Position numbers and translations under genes: made by a program. DNA of 19,585 nt from CAXTEJ01 sp964243295 (GTDB lineage Bacteria; Actinomycetota; Actinomycetes; Actinomycetales; Angustibacteraceae), in the NCBI GenBank assembly GCA_964243295.1, contig CAXTEJ010000059.1, forward strand, positions 1-19,585, in the 5' to 3' direction. A model generated the notes under the pieces. The model worked only from the letters and a program-made list of their open reading frames with translations, had not been told where the DNA came from and did not search any database. This document shows, in pieces, positions 6,779-14,640 of this stretch. Every line of letters begins with the position of its first letter. Positions within the stretch are counted from its first letter, which is position 1.

Positions 6779-8362
6779 ATGCCCGATTCCCCCTTCTCCC
6801 GCCGCTCGCTGCTCGTCGGGGGCCTCGCGGTCGCCGGCGCGGCGGCGGTCCCCGCGTCGTCCGCCGTCGCCGCGGTCGGCCCCCGCCGGCCGCTCGCCGA
6901 CGCCTTCACGCTCGGCGTCGCCTCCGGCGACCCCGCGCCCGACGGCGTCGTGCTGTGGACGCGCCTCGCGCCCGAGCCGCTCGCCGCCGACGGCCGCGGC
7001 GGCATGCCGGCGCGGCCCTACCCGGTGAAGTGGGAGGTGGCCGAGGACGACCGCTTCCGCCGCATCGTCCAGCGGGGCACCGTCACGGCCCGGCCCGAGG
7101 CCGCGCACTCGGTGCACGTCGAGCTGACCGGCCTGCGCCCCGGCCGCGAGTACACCTACCGGTTCAAGGTCGAGGGCCAGGTGTCGCCCGTCGGGCGCAC
7201 CCGCACCACCCCGCGCCCTGGCAGCAACCCGGCGTCCCTCGCCATGGCGTTCGCCTCGTGCGCGCAGTACGAGCACGGCTACTTCACCGCCTACCGGCGC
7301 CTGGCCGAGGAGGAGCCCGAGCTGGTGCTGCACCTCGGCGACTACCAGTACGAGTACGTGGCGAACGCCTACGTCGCCCCCGGCGCCGGCGGCAACCCGC
7401 GCGACCACGCCGGCCCGGAGACCACCGACCTCGCCGGTTACCGCCAGCGGCACGCGCAGTACAAGACCGACCTCGACCTGCAGGCGGCGCACGCGGTCGC
7501 CCCGTGGGTCGTGGTGTTCGACGACCACGAGGTGGAGAACAACTGGGCCGGTGCGGTGCCGGAGGCGCCGCAGGAGAACTTCCTGCAGCGGCGAGCCGCG
7601 GCCTTCCAGGCCTACTACGAGAACATGCCGCTGCGCCGCGCCGCGATCCCCCGAGGCCCGGACATCAAGATCTACCGCACCGTCCAGTGGGGGCAGCTGG
7701 CGACCTTCCACATGATGGACACCCGGCAGTACCGCGACGACCAGGCTTGCGGCGACGGCACGCGCGTCGACTGCACGGACCGGCTCGACCCGGCCCGCAC
7801 CATCACCGGCGCCGAGCAGGAGAAGTGGCTGCTGGAGGGGCTGGCGGCCTCGCGGGCACGCTGGGACGTGCTGGGCCAGCAGGTGTTCTTCGCCCAGCGC
7901 GACACCACCGCGGGCGACGTCGAGTCGTTCTCGATGGACGGGTGGGACGGCTACGCGGCGAGCCGCCAGCGGATCATCGACGGCTTCGTCAAGGGCCGGG
8001 TGCGCAACCCCGTCGTGCTCACCGGCGACGTGCACCGGCACTACGCGAACGACCTGACGGTCGACCCGGCCGACCCCGCGTCGCGCCCGGTCGGCACCGA
8101 GCTGGTGTGCACCAGCATCACCAGCACCGGCGACGGCAGCGACACGACCGCGGCGACCGACGTCCAGCTCAAGGAGAACCCGGGCATCCGGTTCGCCAAC
8201 AGCCAGCGCGGCTACGTCCGGACGTCGATCACGCGCGAGTCGATGCGCGCGGACTTCCGGGTGCTGCCGTACGTCAAGCAGCCCGGTGCCCCGGTGTCGA
8301 CGCGCGCGTCGTTCGTCATCGAGGACGGCAGCGCCAAGCTCGAGGCCGTCTCGCCGGTCTGA
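6779..8362 (+). CDS. phoD: Tat-exported alkaline phosphatase/phosphodiesterase PhoD
   Basis: This is a secreted calcium/iron-dependent phosphatase that releases phosphate from mono- and diesters, including teichoic acids. The 527 residues start with a twin-arginine signal (SRRSLLVGG, Arg8-Arg9, then a hydrophobic Ala/Gly/Val stretch, cleavage probably near 32). An N-terminal beta domain (about 40-145, with FTLGVASGDPAPDGVVLWTRL) and the metallophosphatase domain follow. The metal-site motifs are FASCAQY (Cys161), LHLGDYQYEY (Asp188), FDDHEVENNW (248-256) and LTGDVHRHY (His419, His421). Length and motif order match the PhoD family. The ATG at 6779 has GGAGG six bases upstream. The PHO-like box before it and the terminator after it indicate a monocistronic phosphate-starvation gene. 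Confidence 0.96.
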   Translation: MPDSPFSRRSLLVGGLAVAGAAAVPASSAVAAVGPRRPLADAFTLGVASGDPAPDGVVLWTRLAPEPLAADGRGGMPARPYPVKWEVAEDDRFRRIVQRGTVTARPEAAHSVHVELTGLRPGREYTYRFKVEGQVSPVGRTRTTPRPGSNPASLAMAFASCAQYEHGYFTAYRRLAEEEPELVLHLGDYQYEYVANAYVAPGAGGNPRDHAGPETTDLAGYRQRHAQYKTDLDLQAAHAVAPWVVVFDDHEVENNWAGAVPEAPQENFLQRRAAAFQAYYENMPLRRAAIPRGPDIKIYRTVQWGQLATFHMMDTRQYRDDQACGDGTRVDCTDRLDPARTITGAEQEKWLLEGLAASRARWDVLGQQVFFAQRDTTAGDVESFSMDGWDGYAASRQRIIDGFVKGRVRNPVVLTGDVHRHYANDLTVDPADPASRPVGTELVCTSITSTGDGSDTTAATDVQLKENPGIRFANSQRGYVRTSITRESMRADFRVLPYVKQPGAPVSTRASFVIEDGSAKLEAVSPV

Positions 8363-8371
8363 CAGCGGGTT

Positions 8372-8403
8372 CGCGGCCCGGCGTCCTGTGGCGCCGGGCC
8401 GCG
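8372..8403 (+). terminator. Terminator after phoD
   Basis: A perfect 12-bp G/C stem (8372-8383 with 8392-8403) and an 8-nt loop begin nine bases after the phoD stop. No T tract follows. It isolates phoD from the CYTH-CHAD promoter just downstream. Confidence 0.65.
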
Positions 8404-8408
8404 CCGGC

Positions 8409-8430
8409 CGCACATGAACGGGAGGTGAAC
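8409..8430 (-). promoter_or_regulatory. Putative PHO box, reverse orientation, over the CYTH-CHAD promoter
   Basis: Reading the minus strand, two adjacent 11-nt units begin GTTCA: one at 8430-8420 and one at 8419-8409. They match 9 and 10 of 11 positions of the Streptomyces PhoP consensus. The site covers the -35 region and ends six bases before TATAAT. The units face away from the gene, so either repression or unusual activation is possible. Confidence 0.6.
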
Positions 8431-8442
8431 GCGAGGTATAAT
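8414..8442 (+). promoter_or_regulatory. Promoter of the CYTH-CHAD transcript
   Basis: TATAAT at 8437-8442 is a perfect -10, rare in sequence this rich in G/C. A weak -35 (ATGAAC, 8414-8419) lies 17 bases upstream. The first possible start codon, ATG at 8449, sits seven bases after the -10, so the message probably starts at that ATG. Confidence 0.65.
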
Positions 8443-8448
8443 CGTCGG

Positions 8449-8496
8449 ATGACTTCGCACCTGGCGCCGACTCACCACCTCGTGAGCCCGCGGTGA
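8449..8496 (+). CDS. Putative 15-residue leader peptide of the CYTH-CHAD gene
   Basis: The frame reads MTSHLAPTHHLVSPR. Its ATG lies at the predicted transcription start (leaderless), and its TGA at 8494-8496 overlaps the GTG start of the CYTH-CHAD gene at 8493 (GTGA). The downstream gene has no Shine-Dalgarno of its own, so ribosomes finishing the peptide could reinitiate there. Three of fifteen residues are histidine, and there is a Pro near the end. Whether the peptide senses anything, or is only a way to load ribosomes, cannot be told. It could be chance, but the perfect -10 spacing and the overlap argue against that. Confidence 0.5.
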   Translation: MTSHLAPTHHLVSPR

Positions 8497-9974
8497 TCGA
8501 GGTGGAGCGCAAGTTCGGCGCCGACCCCTCGTTCGTGCTGCCCGACCTCGCCCGCGCCCGCTGGCAGGTCGACCCGCCGAAGACCTACGAGCTGCGAGCC
8601 ACCTACTACGACACGGTCGACCTGCGGCTGGCCCGAGCGAGCATCACGCTGCGGCGGCGACTCGGCGGCAAGGACGCCGGGTGGCACCTGAAGCTGCCGG
8701 CCGGTAGCGACCGCGACGAGATCGCGCGGCCCCTCGGCCACGCCGGTGCGGTGCCGACGTCCCTGTCCGACCTGGTGCTGGCGCGCACCCGCGGCCAGGC
8801 GCTGGTGCCCGTGGCGCAGATCGACACCACCCGCACCGTCACCGTCATCAGCGGCGACGACGGGACGCCGCTGCTCGAGGTGGCCGACGACCTGGTGCAG
8901 GGGCGACGCACCCAGGCTCCGACGGGCCAGGTCGCGACCCAGTCGTGGCGCGAGATCGAGGTCGAGCTGCTCGGCGCCGGGCGCGATGCGCTGGCCAAGG
9001 TCGCCAAGGTGCTGGGCAAGGCGGGAGCCGGCCCCGCGACCACCGGGTCCAAGCTGGCTCGCACGCTCGGCCCGCTCGCCACCCACGAGGCGGGCGCGCC
9101 CAGCGGCTCTGCGGCGTCCGCCGTCACCGACTACCTGACCCAGCAGGTCCAGGCGCTGCTGGCCGCCGACCCGTACGTGCGGCAGGGGCGGGGTGAGGCC
9201 GTGCACGCCATGCGGGTCGCCTCGCGTCGGCTGCGCAGCGCCCTGCGCACCTTCGGCCCCCTGCTCGACGCAGACCCGGTCGAGGGGCTGGGCGAGGAGC
9301 TGGCCTGGCTGGCCGGCGCGCTGGGCGAGGTCCGCGACCGCGACGTGCTGACCGAGCGCATGCTCGGCCGGCTGGGCGAGCTGCCGGCCGACCTCGCCAC
9401 CGAGGCCGCCCGCACCGAGCTGGTGCAGGACGAGCTCGGCGCCGGCGCCCGCACGGCTCACCAGGCACTGCTGCACGCGCTGCGCGGCCAGCGGTACTTC
9501 ACGCTGCTCGAGCGGCTGGAGGTCCTCGCGAGCGCGACAGCGCTGCGCCCCGAGGCGGACGGCCCCGCCGAGACGGTGCTGCCCGAGCTGGCAGCCACCG
9601 CGTGGCGCCGGCTGCGGAGGCGCGCGGAGGCCGCCCTCGCGAGCGGCGAGGACGACGACCTGCACGACACCCGCAAGTCGGCCAAGCGAGCGCGCTACGC
9701 CGCCGAGGCCCTGACGCCGGCGCTCGGCAAGCCCGCGCGCCGGCTCGCCGAGCGCGCCACCACGGTGCAGACGCTGCTGGGCGAGCACCAGGACGCCGTC
9801 ATCGCGAGCGACCTGCTGCGAAGCCTGGACGTCGGTCCGCACGCGTTCGCCCACGGTGCGCTCTGGGCGATGGAGCGGCAGCACGCCGACGACCGCGCCC
9901 GTGACTTCGCCGCCATGTGGGCCGACGTCGACGAGGCCGCACGAGCGTCCATTCGCAAGCTGCGCGGGCGCTAG
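8493..9974 (+). CDS. CYTH-CHAD domain protein (triphosphatase/polyphosphate binding)
   Basis: This is a 493-residue, two-domain cytoplasmic protein. Residues 1 to about 195 are a CYTH (triphosphate tunnel metalloenzyme) domain, with the opening ExExK signature at Glu3, Glu5 and Lys7 and basic/acidic strands such as SITLRRRLGGKD and WHLKLPAG. Residues about 208-488 are a CHAD domain, an all-helical fold with conserved His and basic residues at VHAMRVASRRLRSALRTF (237-254) and LHDTRKSAKRARYAAE (390-405). CHAD domains bind inorganic polyphosphate, and CYTH enzymes hydrolyse triphosphate or related compounds. The start is a GTG overlapping a short upstream frame. Its place next to phoD, and the PHO-like box on its promoter, suggest a role in polyphosphate or triphosphate turnover under phosphate control (inferred). 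Confidence 0.93.
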   Translation: MIEVERKFGADPSFVLPDLARARWQVDPPKTYELRATYYDTVDLRLARASITLRRRLGGKDAGWHLKLPAGSDRDEIARPLGHAGAVPTSLSDLVLARTRGQALVPVAQIDTTRTVTVISGDDGTPLLEVADDLVQGRRTQAPTGQVATQSWREIEVELLGAGRDALAKVAKVLGKAGAGPATTGSKLARTLGPLATHEAGAPSGSAASAVTDYLTQQVQALLAADPYVRQGRGEAVHAMRVASRRLRSALRTFGPLLDADPVEGLGEELAWLAGALGEVRDRDVLTERMLGRLGELPADLATEAARTELVQDELGAGARTAHQALLHALRGQRYFTLLERLEVLASATALRPEADGPAETVLPELAATAWRRLRRRAEAALASGEDDDLHDTRKSAKRARYAAEALTPALGKPARRLAERATTVQTLLGEHQDAVIASDLLRSLDVGPHAFAHGALWAMERQHADDRARDFAAMWADVDEAARASIRKLRGR

Positions 9975-9994
9975 CCCGAGCGGCCACGCGGGCT
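9973..9994. terminator. Weak hairpin between convergent CYTH-CHAD and ffh
   Basis: AGCCCG (9973-9978) pairs with CGGGCT (9989-9994) around a 10-nt loop, right at the CYTH-CHAD stop. It could end transcription from the plus strand. The stem is short and support is limited. Confidence 0.25.
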
Positions 9995-10004
9995 CGCAGC
10001 CGCC

Positions 10005-10043
10005 GCCGGTCAGCGCAGCCGCCGGTCAAGCAGCTGCCGGTCA
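10005..10043. repeat. Three GCCGGTCA repeats between convergent genes
   Basis: GCCGGTCA occurs at 10005, 10021 and 10036, each preceded by a CAGCC/CAGCT-like context, giving a 15-16 bp period. The last copy includes the ffh stop codon. The GGTCA core recalls PHO units, but the spacing is not 11. It may be a decayed short duplication. Confidence 0.5.
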
Positions 10044-11624
10044 GCGCCCGAGGAACTTGTCGAAACCCTGCGGCAGCTGGCTCAGGCCGGCGGCGTCGTC
10101 CGGATCGGGCAGGGCACCGGCCCCGAACGCCGAGCCGATCGCGGCCGTGCGGGCCTCGGCGGCCTTGACACCGGCCGAGCGCTCCTGCTCGGCGCGCTTG
10201 GCGGGGTTGCCGCTCTTGCCCTTCTTGCGCACGGGCTGCTGCTTGCCCTTGGCCTTGCGGCCGGGCCCGCCCATGCCGGGCATGCCGGGGACGCCCATGC
10301 CGCGGCGCATCGCCTTCATCATCTTCTGCGCCTCGGCCAGGCGCTGGATCAGCTCGTTGACGTCGGTGACGGTGCGGCCCGAGCCGCGGGCGATGCGCGC
10401 GCGTCGTGAGCCGTTGATGATCTTGGGGTGCTGGCGCTCGTACGGCGTCATCGACTTGACCATGGCCTCGACGCGGTCGAACTCCCGCTCGTCGATGTTC
10501 TCGAGCTGGTCGCGCATCTGCGCCATGCCCGGCATCATGCCGAGCATCTTCTTCAGCGAGCCCATCTGCTTGACGGCAGCCATCTGGGCGAGGAAGTCGT
10601 CGAAGGTGAACTCCTCCTCCTCGACGAACTTGCGCGCCATCGTCTGGGCCTGGTCGGCGTCGAACGCCTTCTCGGCCTGCTCGATGAGCGTCATGACGTC
10701 GCCCATGTCGAGGATGCGCGAGGCCATGCGGTCGGGGTGGAAGATCTCGAAGTCGCCGACCTTCTCGCCGGTCGACGCGAACATGATGGGGCGCCCGGTC
10801 ACGTTGGCGACCGACAGCGCCGCGCCACCGCGGGCGTCGCCGTCCAGCTTGGACAGCACGACGCCGGTGAAGTCGACGCCCTCGAGGAACGCGAGCGCGG
10901 TCTGGGCGGCGTCCTGGCCGATCATGGCGTCGACGACGAACAGCACCTCGTCGGGCTGCACGGCCTCGCGGATGTCGGCGGCCTGCTGCATCAGCTCGGC
11001 GTCGATGCCGAGCCGGCCGGCGGTGTCGACGATGACGACGTCGTGGTGGCGGGCGTGCGCCTCGGCGACGCCGGCGCGGGCGACGGCCACCGGGTCGCCC
11101 ACCGAGCCGTGCTCGAGCTCGGCACCCTGGTTGCCGCGCTCGGGGGCGAAGACGGGCACTCCGGCTCGCTCGCCGACGACCTGCAGCTGGGTCACCGCGT
11201 TGGGGCGCTGGAGGTCGGCGGCGACCAGGATCGGCGTGTGCCCCTCGCTGCGCAGCCAGTGCGCCAGCTTGCCGGCGAGCGTGGTCTTCCCGGCGCCCTG
11301 CAGGCCCGCGAGCATGATGACGGTCGGCGGGTTCTTGGCGAACGCCAGCCGGCGGGTCTGGCCGCCGAGGATCGACACCAGCTCGTCGTTGACGATCTTG
11401 ACGACCTGCTGCGCGGGGTTCAGCGCGCCCGACACCTCGGCGCCGAGCGCGCGGGTGCGCACCGCCTCGGTGAACTGGCGCACGACCGGCAGCGCGACGT
11501 CGGCCTCGAGGAGGGCGACGCGGATCTCCTTGACGGTGGCCGCGACGTCGGCCTCGGACAGCCGGCCCTTGCCGCGCAGGTTCTTGAACGTGGCGGCCAG
11601 GCGGTCGGACAGGGTGGCGAACAC
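10041..11624 (-). CDS. ffh: Signal recognition particle GTPase Ffh
   Basis: Ffh is the SRP54 homologue: with 4.5S/SRP RNA it binds signal sequences on nascent chains and docks with FtsY. The 527 residues hold an N domain (1 to about 95) and a G domain with GLQGAGKTT (107-115), DTAGR (200-204) and SKLD (258-261). The M domain is methionine rich (MGSLKKMLGMMPGMAQM) with the RNA-binding SRRARIARGSG segment, followed by a Met/Gly run (GMGVPGMPGMGG) and a basic Ala-rich tail. The GTG at 11624 has GAGGA ten bases upstream. FtsY, its receptor, is encoded nearby (16206-17423). The SRP RNA gene was not found in the window. Confidence 0.98.
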   Translation of the reverse strand: MFATLSDRLAATFKNLRGKGRLSEADVAATVKEIRVALLEADVALPVVRQFTEAVRTRALGAEVSGALNPAQQVVKIVNDELVSILGGQTRRLAFAKNPPTVIMLAGLQGAGKTTLAGKLAHWLRSEGHTPILVAADLQRPNAVTQLQVVGERAGVPVFAPERGNQGAELEHGSVGDPVAVARAGVAEAHARHHDVVIVDTAGRLGIDAELMQQAADIREAVQPDEVLFVVDAMIGQDAAQTALAFLEGVDFTGVVLSKLDGDARGGAALSVANVTGRPIMFASTGEKVGDFEIFHPDRMASRILDMGDVMTLIEQAEKAFDADQAQTMARKFVEEEEFTFDDFLAQMAAVKQMGSLKKMLGMMPGMAQMRDQLENIDEREFDRVEAMVKSMTPYERQHPKIINGSRRARIARGSGRTVTDVNELIQRLAEAQKMMKAMRRGMGVPGMPGMGGPGRKAKGKQQPVRKKGKSGNPAKRAEQERSAGVKAAEARTAAIGSAFGAGALPDPDDAAGLSQLPQGFDKFLGR

Positions 11625-11664
11625 GGCGTGAGGGTCCTCGGGGTCGACCGGTCAGTTCCGCCCC

Positions 11665-11670
11665 AGCCTA
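11665..11670 (-). promoter_or_regulatory. Candidate -10 of ffh
   Basis: TAGGCT (TANNNT) on the minus strand lies about 41 nt before the ffh GTG, leaving a short leader with a GAGGA ribosome site. No clear -35 is seen. The rest of the 228-nt gap holds two hairpins following glnD and no gene. Confidence 0.4.
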
Positions 11671-11780
11671 CGTGCTCGCGCGCCGTCCGCCGGGCCGCGA
11701 TGACGCCACCCGCTCGCTGTCGCCCGACGCGGTCGCCACCCCGACGGTGTCCGCGCTGACCGGTGCACCTGGATCGCGTG

Positions 11781-11796
11781 GCCACCGCACGGTGGC
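11781..11796 (-). terminator. Second hairpin after glnD
   Basis: GCCACC and GGTGGC form a 6-bp stem with a 4-nt loop, about 57 nt after the glnD stop and following a stronger hairpin. It may add to termination. Confidence 0.35.
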
Positions 11797-11810
11797 GGGG
11801 CGGGCGGCTG

Positions 11811-11836
11811 CTGCGCACCGTGCCCCGGTGCCGCAG
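11811..11836 (-). terminator. Terminator after glnD
   Basis: A 10-bp stem with one bulged base (11811-11820 with 11826-11836) and a 5-nt loop lies 16 nt after the glnD stop. There is no T tract. It would end the amtB-glnB-glnD message before ffh. Confidence 0.55.
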
Positions 11837-11852
11837 CCGTGGGCCGCTCGCG

Positions 11853-14246
11853 TCAGCTGCTCGGCACCTCGCCGGCGTCCACCAGGGTCGCGACCGCCTG
11901 GGCCACCCGTGAGGGGTCGAGCAGCGTGCCGTCTGGCTCGGCGAGGTAGAGCGTGTCGACCGCCTGCCCGGCGTGGGTCGCCACGTGCGCCGACCGGACG
12001 TCGACCCCGGCCGCAGCGAGGGCGCGGCCGAGGGCGTGCAGCAGGCCGGGCCGGTCGGCCGCGCGCACCTCCACGACGGTGGCGGACGACGACGCGCCGG
12101 GCACCAGCACCGCGCGCGGCTGCGCCACCACCCCGCGGGCGGGCCGGTAGGCGCGGTCGCGACGCGCGAGCCGGTCGAGCACGCCGCGGTCGCCCTCGGC
12201 GAGCCGGCGCAGAGCGGTCACGAGCGTCGGGACGGGCGGGAGGTCGCCGTACGGGGCGCTCACCCACCAGGTGTCGACCGCGACGCCGTCGACGGTGCGC
12301 ACCAGCGCCGAGCGCACCGACAGCCCGTGCGAGGCGAGCAGCCCCGCGACGTCGCCGAACAGCCCGAGGCGGTCGGGTGCGACGACCGTGACGCCGTGCA
12401 GGCCGTCGAGCGCACCGATGTGGATCTGCGGGCCGGCTCCCCGTCGTACGCGCTCGGCGAGGGCCTCCTCCTGGTCGGTGAGCGGCGTGGGGCCGGGCAC
12501 CGGGGCGCCGCGCAGCACGGCGAGCGCCCGGCCGACGAGGTCGTCGACGAGGCGTGCCCGCCAGGCGCTCCACGCGGCGGGCCCGGCGGCGCGGGCGTCG
12601 GCCTCGGTGAGCGCCCGCAGCAGCCGCAGCACGTCGGCGCGGCCGTCGACGGCGGCCACGACCGCCTGCACCGTGCCGGGGTCGTCGGGGTCGCGCCGGG
12701 TCGCCAGGTCGACGAGCGAGAGGTGCTCGAGGACGAGCCGGCCGACGACGTCGGCGTCCTGCTCCGACAGGCCGAGGACGACAGCGGCCGCGCGGGCGAT
12801 GGGCGCGCCGGTGATCGAGTGGTCGCTCGCGCCGGGCCGCTTGCCGATGTCGTGGAGCAGGGCCGCGACGAGCAGCAGGTCGGGCCGCTCCACGTCGCGC
12901 AGGAACGGCCCGCAGGCGACGACGGTCTCGACCAGGTGACGGTCGACGGTGTGGCGGTGGACGGCGTTGCGCTGCGGTCGCGAGCGCACCTGCTCCCAGC
13001 CGGGGAACCAGCGGGTCGTGAGGCCCGCGAGGTCGAGCGACTCCCACACCGGCACCAGCGGCTGGCCGGCCGACAGCAGCTCGAGCAGCGCCTCGCGGGC
13101 CGCCGGCGGCCACGGCTTCGGCAGCGCCGGGGCGTCGCGGGACAGGTGCTCGACCGTGACCGGCGACAGCGGCAGCCCGTGCTGGGCGGCGGTGGCGGCG
13201 GCCCGCAGCGCGAGCACGGGATCGGCGTCCGGGCGCAGCCCCGCGCCCAGCACGACCTCGCCGTCGTGCTCGACCAGGCCGTGGCCCAGCGGCCGCAGCC
13301 GGGGGCGTCGCAGTCCCGGTCGCAGCCGTCGCGACGGAACCGCCTGGCGGGCGCGGCGCACCGTCGTGTCGACGCCGTAGGCGATGGTGCGGGCGGCCTG
13401 CGAGACCTGGGTGAGCAGGGCGTCGGCGTCGGCGGCACCGACCAGCCCGGCGACGGTGTCCTGCTCGGCCAGCAGCAGCTGGTCGCTGCCCTTGCCCGTG
13501 ACGACGTGCAGGGCGTCGCGGACGTCGAGCAGCACCCGCTGCGCCTCGTCGACGGGCGCGTGGGGGCGGTCGGCGAGCCAGGACGCGACGAGCGCGCGCA
13601 GCACGGTGACGTCACGCAAGCCGCCCCGGCTCTCCTTCAGGTCGGGCTCGAGCAGGAACGCCGCGTCGCCGTGGCGCTGCGCCCGCTCGGCCAGGGCGTC
13701 GAGGACGTCGGGCATCCGGCGCCGCGCGGCACCGCGCCAGTCCTCGAGCAGCCGGGCACGGGTCGCCGCGACGAGGTTGGCGTCGCCGGCGATCACGCGC
13801 AGGTCGAGCAGGCCGATACCGGCCGCGAGGTCGTGCGCGGCGACCTCGCGGCACTGCGACGGGGTGCGCACCGAGTGGTCGAGCCGCATCTGCGCGTCCC
13901 ACACCGGGTACCAGACGCTGTCGGCGAGGGCCGCGACCTCGGACGAGCTGCGGTGGTGCCCGTCGTGCAGCAGCACCAGGTCGAGGTCGCTCGCGGGACC
14001 GGCGTCGCCGCGCGCGAGGCTGCCGACCGCCGCGAGCGCGAGGCCGGTGACGTCCTCGCCGCCGGTCGCGTCGTCCCACAGCTCACCGAGCCAGGACTCG
14101 ACCAGCTCGGCGAGGACGCGCCGGCGGCCCGGCCCGTCGTGGCGGTGCCACGACGACGACCGGGCCGCCGACGTCAGCCGCTCGGCACGCAGGTCGCGGA
14201 CCGCGCGGGTCCGTCCTGGCGCGCCGGCCCCCGCGAGCGGCTCCAT
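11853..14246 (-). CDS. glnD: PII nucleotidyltransferase/deadenylylating enzyme GlnD
   Basis: GlnD modifies and demodifies the PII protein according to nitrogen status; in actinobacteria it adenylylates GlnK rather than uridylylating it. The 797 residues have the family order. The nucleotidyltransferase site is GSLARGDAGPASDLDLVLL (75-93, Asp87 and Asp89), followed by PDLKESRGGLRDV (201-213). The HD hydrolase site is LLHDIGKRPGASDHS (463-477), and there are two ACT domains (about 614-690 and 723-795) with VVAPDRLGLFGDVAGLL and VRAADRPGLLHALGRAL. The frame is open far upstream, but the ATG at 14246 has an AAGGGG ribosome site and lies 59 nt after glnB. It is the last gene of the nitrogen operon. 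Confidence 0.97.
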   Translation of the reverse strand: MEPLAGAGAPGRTRAVRDLRAERLTSAARSSSWHRHDGPGRRRVLAELVESWLGELWDDATGGEDVTGLALAAVGSLARGDAGPASDLDLVLLHDGHHRSSSEVAALADSVWYPVWDAQMRLDHSVRTPSQCREVAAHDLAAGIGLLDLRVIAGDANLVAATRARLLEDWRGAARRRMPDVLDALAERAQRHGDAAFLLEPDLKESRGGLRDVTVLRALVASWLADRPHAPVDEAQRVLLDVRDALHVVTGKGSDQLLLAEQDTVAGLVGAADADALLTQVSQAARTIAYGVDTTVRRARQAVPSRRLRPGLRRPRLRPLGHGLVEHDGEVVLGAGLRPDADPVLALRAAATAAQHGLPLSPVTVEHLSRDAPALPKPWPPAAREALLELLSAGQPLVPVWESLDLAGLTTRWFPGWEQVRSRPQRNAVHRHTVDRHLVETVVACGPFLRDVERPDLLLVAALLHDIGKRPGASDHSITGAPIARAAAVVLGLSEQDADVVGRLVLEHLSLVDLATRRDPDDPGTVQAVVAAVDGRADVLRLLRALTEADARAAGPAAWSAWRARLVDDLVGRALAVLRGAPVPGPTPLTDQEEALAERVRRGAGPQIHIGALDGLHGVTVVAPDRLGLFGDVAGLLASHGLSVRSALVRTVDGVAVDTWWVSAPYGDLPPVPTLVTALRRLAEGDRGVLDRLARRDRAYRPARGVVAQPRAVLVPGASSSATVVEVRAADRPGLLHALGRALAAAGVDVRSAHVATHAGQAVDTLYLAEPDGTLLDPSRVAQAVATLVDAGEVPSS

Positions 14247-14260
14247 GCTGTGCCCCTTCA

Positions 14261-14284
14261 GGTCGATCGGTCGATCGGTCGAGC
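14261..14284. repeat. 8-bp tandem repeat between glnB and glnD
   Basis: GGTCGATC occurs twice and GGTCGAGC once, head to tail, in the 59-nt gap. The third unit is followed by GGGTCGGATC. It is probably a slippage product. It lies just upstream of the glnD ribosome site, so copy number could affect glnD translation. Confidence 0.75.
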
Positions 14285-14305
14285 GGGTCGGATCGCGCCG
14301 AGCGG

Positions 14306-14640
14306 TCAGATCGCGTCGAGGCCGCGCTCGCCGGTGCGGACGCGGGCGACGTCCTCGACCGGGACCGTCCAGACCTTGCCGTCGCCGATCCGGCCGGTCT
14401 GGGCGCTCTTGACGAGGATCTCGACGACGTCGAGGGCGTCGCCGTCGTCGACGAGCACCTCCAGGCGCACCTTCGGCACGAGGTCGACGGTGTACTCCGC
14501 GCCCCGGTAGACCTCGGTGTGCCCGCGCTGGCGGCCGTAGCCGGACGCCTCGCTGACGGTCATGCCCTGCACCCCGAACGACTCGAGCGCCGTCTTCACG
14601 TCGTCCAGCTTGTGGGGCTTGATGATCGCGGTGACCAGCT

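Noticed and set aside
6752..8512. Long minus-strand open frame (586 codons) across phoD
   Set aside because: It is antisense to a gene with clear Tat signal and metallophosphatase motifs. The frame is open because of extreme third-position G/C, and its translation is Arg/Val/Gly-rich with no domain.
9856..11631. Plus-strand frame of 591 codons opposite ffh
   Set aside because: It is antisense to a full Ffh with all GTPase motifs; composition is Ser/Arg-rich and motif-free.
11973..14510. Very long plus-strand open frame (845 codons) opposite glnD and glnB
   Set aside because: It crosses two secure genes on the other strand and translates to Arg/Gly/Val/Gln-rich sequence without motifs.
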